In this document: one piece after another, positions 62,590 to 64,000 of the stretch
Position numbering within the stretch: position 1 is the first letter of the stretch
How the letters are laid out: every line of letters starts with the position of its first letter
Assembly: GCA_023053545.1 (NCBI GenBank)
Contig: JAKZAN010000003.1
Span: 1,763,501-1,827,500 of the forward strand
Reading direction: 5' to 3'
Length of the DNA: 64,000 nt
Source of the DNA: Lepidurus packardi
Taxonomy: Eukaryota; Arthropoda; Branchiopoda; Notostraca; Triopsidae
Position numbers and translations under genes: made by a program
Notes under the pieces: generated by a model
Database searches by the model: none
What the model was told of the DNA's origin: nothing
The model's input: only the letters and a program-made list of their open reading frames with translations

Positions 62590-64000
62590 TCTGCCTAACG
62601 AATGACTGGTTGGCACCCCTCTCATCGCTAGTGGGTTCACGCACATCCCTATTTTGACTTTGCCGGTTCGGGTCTTGATTGCTTTCTTTAAACTCGGGAT
62701 TGGTGCAAAAACGTGCAATATGGCCCGGTTTTCTACAACGAAAACACACGGGCCTTCCATCATGCGTGCGAGAAGGAAAAGAACGGTTGGGGGGATAAGA
62801 ACGGCCACCTTTACCTGGAAATTTCGCAAAATTTTCACGAAATTGCTGGAACTCTTCGGCCAACTTGCTTAGGGCTTCTGCGATGGCGCCAGATTCAGGC
62901 GTTGAGTTGTTCCTTGGGCTGGGAGGTTCAATTGGTACCATGGGGATGGGTGGTCCTTGTCCCCACATATTCACTCCAGCTATGGCGGCATGCCTTACGT
63001 TAGCCTCTTCATGTCGCATGACGTTTGTCCACCATGATTGAGACACCCTGCTTCTTTCTTGATTGAATTCCAGGAGGTTCGCTTCCTCCAAAAACCTTTC
63101 ACATGTTTGTACATTGGAACGAGATAGGGGTTCTACTAAGGCTGGTCGTAAACCCCTGAACAAGTGATTTAGCTTGTCGTAGTCAGACATGGTAGGGTGA
63201 ATCTCTCGACACATGTTAATGACGTCCATGTAGTACTCATTTACAGTTTCTTCGGGACGTTGAACGCGCATTTGCAAGCGGGCGGTGTTACGGAAAATCC
63301 GACCTTGCGGAACGAAGAATTTGCGAAATTCGTCTTTTAACAGCTCCCAGGAAGGTGGTGGTAATCCACCAACGGGGTATTTGTTATTGTACCATGTGTC
63401 TGCTAGACCTTCGAGGCTTGTACCGAAGCATTCGAGCTTATCTCTATCGTTCCATCCATTAAAGACGGCAATTTGCTCATACTTAGTCAAAAAGCGTAAG
63501 GGATCTTCATCGTGTGTTCCTGCGAACCGCGGCGTTTTCATCGCCTTTCGCATCTTGTTTGTGGGAGGTAAAACAGGATTTGCCATTGCGATGGTGGGTG
63601 CGTCAAACTCAATTTGTGGATCTTGCAACGGGATATCAGCAGCAGAAATGTCAACTGATGGGCTGCCAATTGCGGCGTCGGCTCTACTGATGCTACCAAG
63701 ATCGTCGAGGATCCCGGGGAGAGTGTACCTTCTCTCCGGACTTGAACTTAAAGACTCAAGGTGCCTGTAAAAAACTCTTTTATTTAACCCTGGACTACGG
63801 GGGTCAGCTTCATTGATTTCTTCGTGGAGGGGTCGCGTTCCATTCGGCTCCTGGCAGTTGAAGTCCCTCCCTCGTATGGAGCCACGAAGAATCAACAGGT
63901 GCTCTTCTAACCTCTTCTGGCGGTGTACGTCGGCTAGTTGACGGTAACCCAGCGGTGAAAGTGGCAGGTTGCCCTTGGAGTCTTGTACTCCGTCGTAGAG
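62540..64000 (-). CDS. Gypsy gag polyprotein, 5' end outside the window
   Basis: Open to the window edge. The capsid-like retrotransposon gag domain shows DEDPLRFLTKYEQIAVFNGW, LADTWYNNKYP, LQMRVQRPEETVNEYYMDV and HLFRGLRPALVEPLSR. A Pro/Asn-rich linker leads to one zinc knuckle CFRCRKPGHIARFC (CX2CX4HX4C) near the C-terminus and a low-complexity Gln/Asn/Arg tail. Gag forms the particle and binds RNA. No lesion in the visible 486 codons. Confidence 0.9.
   Translation of the reverse strand, partial: LYDGVQDSKGNLPLSPLGYRQLADVHRQKRLEEHLLILRGSIRGRDFNCQEPNGTRPLHEEINEADPRSPGLNKRVFYRHLESLSSSPERRYTLPGILDDLGSISRADAAIGSPSVDISAADIPLQDPQIEFDAPTIAMANPVLPPTNKMRKAMKTPRFAGTHDEDPLRFLTKYEQIAVFNGWNDRDKLECFGTSLEGLADTWYNNKYPVGGLPPPSWELLKDEFRKFFVPQGRIFRNTARLQMRVQRPEETVNEYYMDVINMCREIHPTMSDYDKLNHLFRGLRPALVEPLSRSNVQTCERFLEEANLLEFNQERSRVSQSWWTNVMRHEEANVRHAAIAGVNMWGQGPPIPMVPIEPPSPRNNSTPESGAIAEALSKLAEEFQQFRENFAKFPGKGGRSYPPNRSFPSRTHDGRPVCFRCRKPGHIARFCTNPEFKESNQDPNRQSQNRDVREPTSDERGANQSFVRQNENQATGSQGASGTGN
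62543..62549 (-). promoter_or_regulatory. Putative -1 ribosomal frameshift site GGGAAAC
   Basis: On the minus strand G GGA AAC TAG: a canonical X XXY YYZ heptamer in the gag frame directly before the gag stop (62540-62542). Slipping back one base enters the pol frame, which is open across the junction (next codons CTA GGG GGG GCA). A following G-rich, potentially structured segment is present. Confidence 0.75.

Larger units (their letters stand above)
56565..64000 (-). mobile_element. Gypsy/Ty3 LTR retrotransposon, 5' part beyond the window
   Basis: Minus-strand order gag, protease, RT, RNase H, integrase, env-like region, polypurine tract, 3' LTR. The integrase-after-RNase-H order defines Ty3/Gypsy. 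Lesions are confined to the integrase and env-like parts. The 5' LTR and primer-binding site lie outside the window. Confidence 0.92.

Noticed and set aside
62500..62838. Separate small gene between gag and pol
   Set aside because: It overlaps the gag C-terminus in another frame and is better explained by the frameshift arrangement.

Overview
This is a gene-poor, repeat-dense eukaryotic window, most likely from an arthropod. The reasons are a nuclear copy of mitochondrial 12S rRNA, tRNA-Val and the start of 16S rRNA; a degenerate CCTAA (TTAGG-type) interstitial telomere-like tract; fragments of a myosin V gene with animal-type exons; very short introns of 46-57 nt; and an element spectrum typical of invertebrates (hAT, Tc1, pogo, BEL, Gypsy, a LINE and a Polinton/Maverick). 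A crustacean or chelicerate would fit, but the sequence does not settle it.

Layout. 1-6.4 kb: a hAT transposon with a readable transposase (1582-4197) sits inside an unnamed, intron-containing repeat-family gene and splits it in two. It is followed by broken myosin V exons and a LINE ORF1 piece. 6.6-9 kb: an intact, three-intron Tc1-like transposase gene lies between inverted copies of a BEL-linked terminal sequence. 9-15.5 kb: LINE scraps, tandem repeats and little else. 15.5-16.7 kb: a near-perfect long palindrome built around TCTA and TA microsatellites. 16.8-19.7 kb: an inverted-repeat element, a pogo fragment, an inverted copy of the myosin V IQ exon and a LINE ORF1 piece. 20.2-21 kb: the mitochondrial insertion. 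21.4-23.4 kb: an internally deleted hAT element. 25-30 kb: a nearly complete LINE. 30.2-32.5 kb: a myosin V pseudogene running from the motor domain to the DIL domain. 33.5-34.7 kb: a truncated hAT copy and a 30-bp tandem array.

35.4-46.2 kb (perhaps to 47.4 kb) is a Polinton/Maverick. It encodes protein-primed DNA polymerase B, retroviral-type integrase, major and minor capsid proteins, packaging ATPase, adenain-type protease and several small proteins. Only the protease is visibly broken, by one nonsense codon. A candidate secreted or type I membrane protein follows the ATPase. 47.5-56.04 kb is bounded by inverted repeats containing CCGCGGCAA iterons. It carries one long single-exon gene that joins an OTU-like protease domain, five C2H2 fingers, a Cys/His-rich DNA-binding-like region and a PHD-like finger. 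No recognisable transposase is present. 56.4-64 kb holds a small MITE and the 3' two-thirds of a Gypsy LTR retrotransposon on the minus strand, with an apparent -1 frameshift site between gag and pol and a decayed env-like third ORF.

There is no host pathway here. The genes make sense as parts of individual mobile elements, several of them nested in or abutting one another, together with a host myosin V locus that was duplicated, rearranged and disabled.
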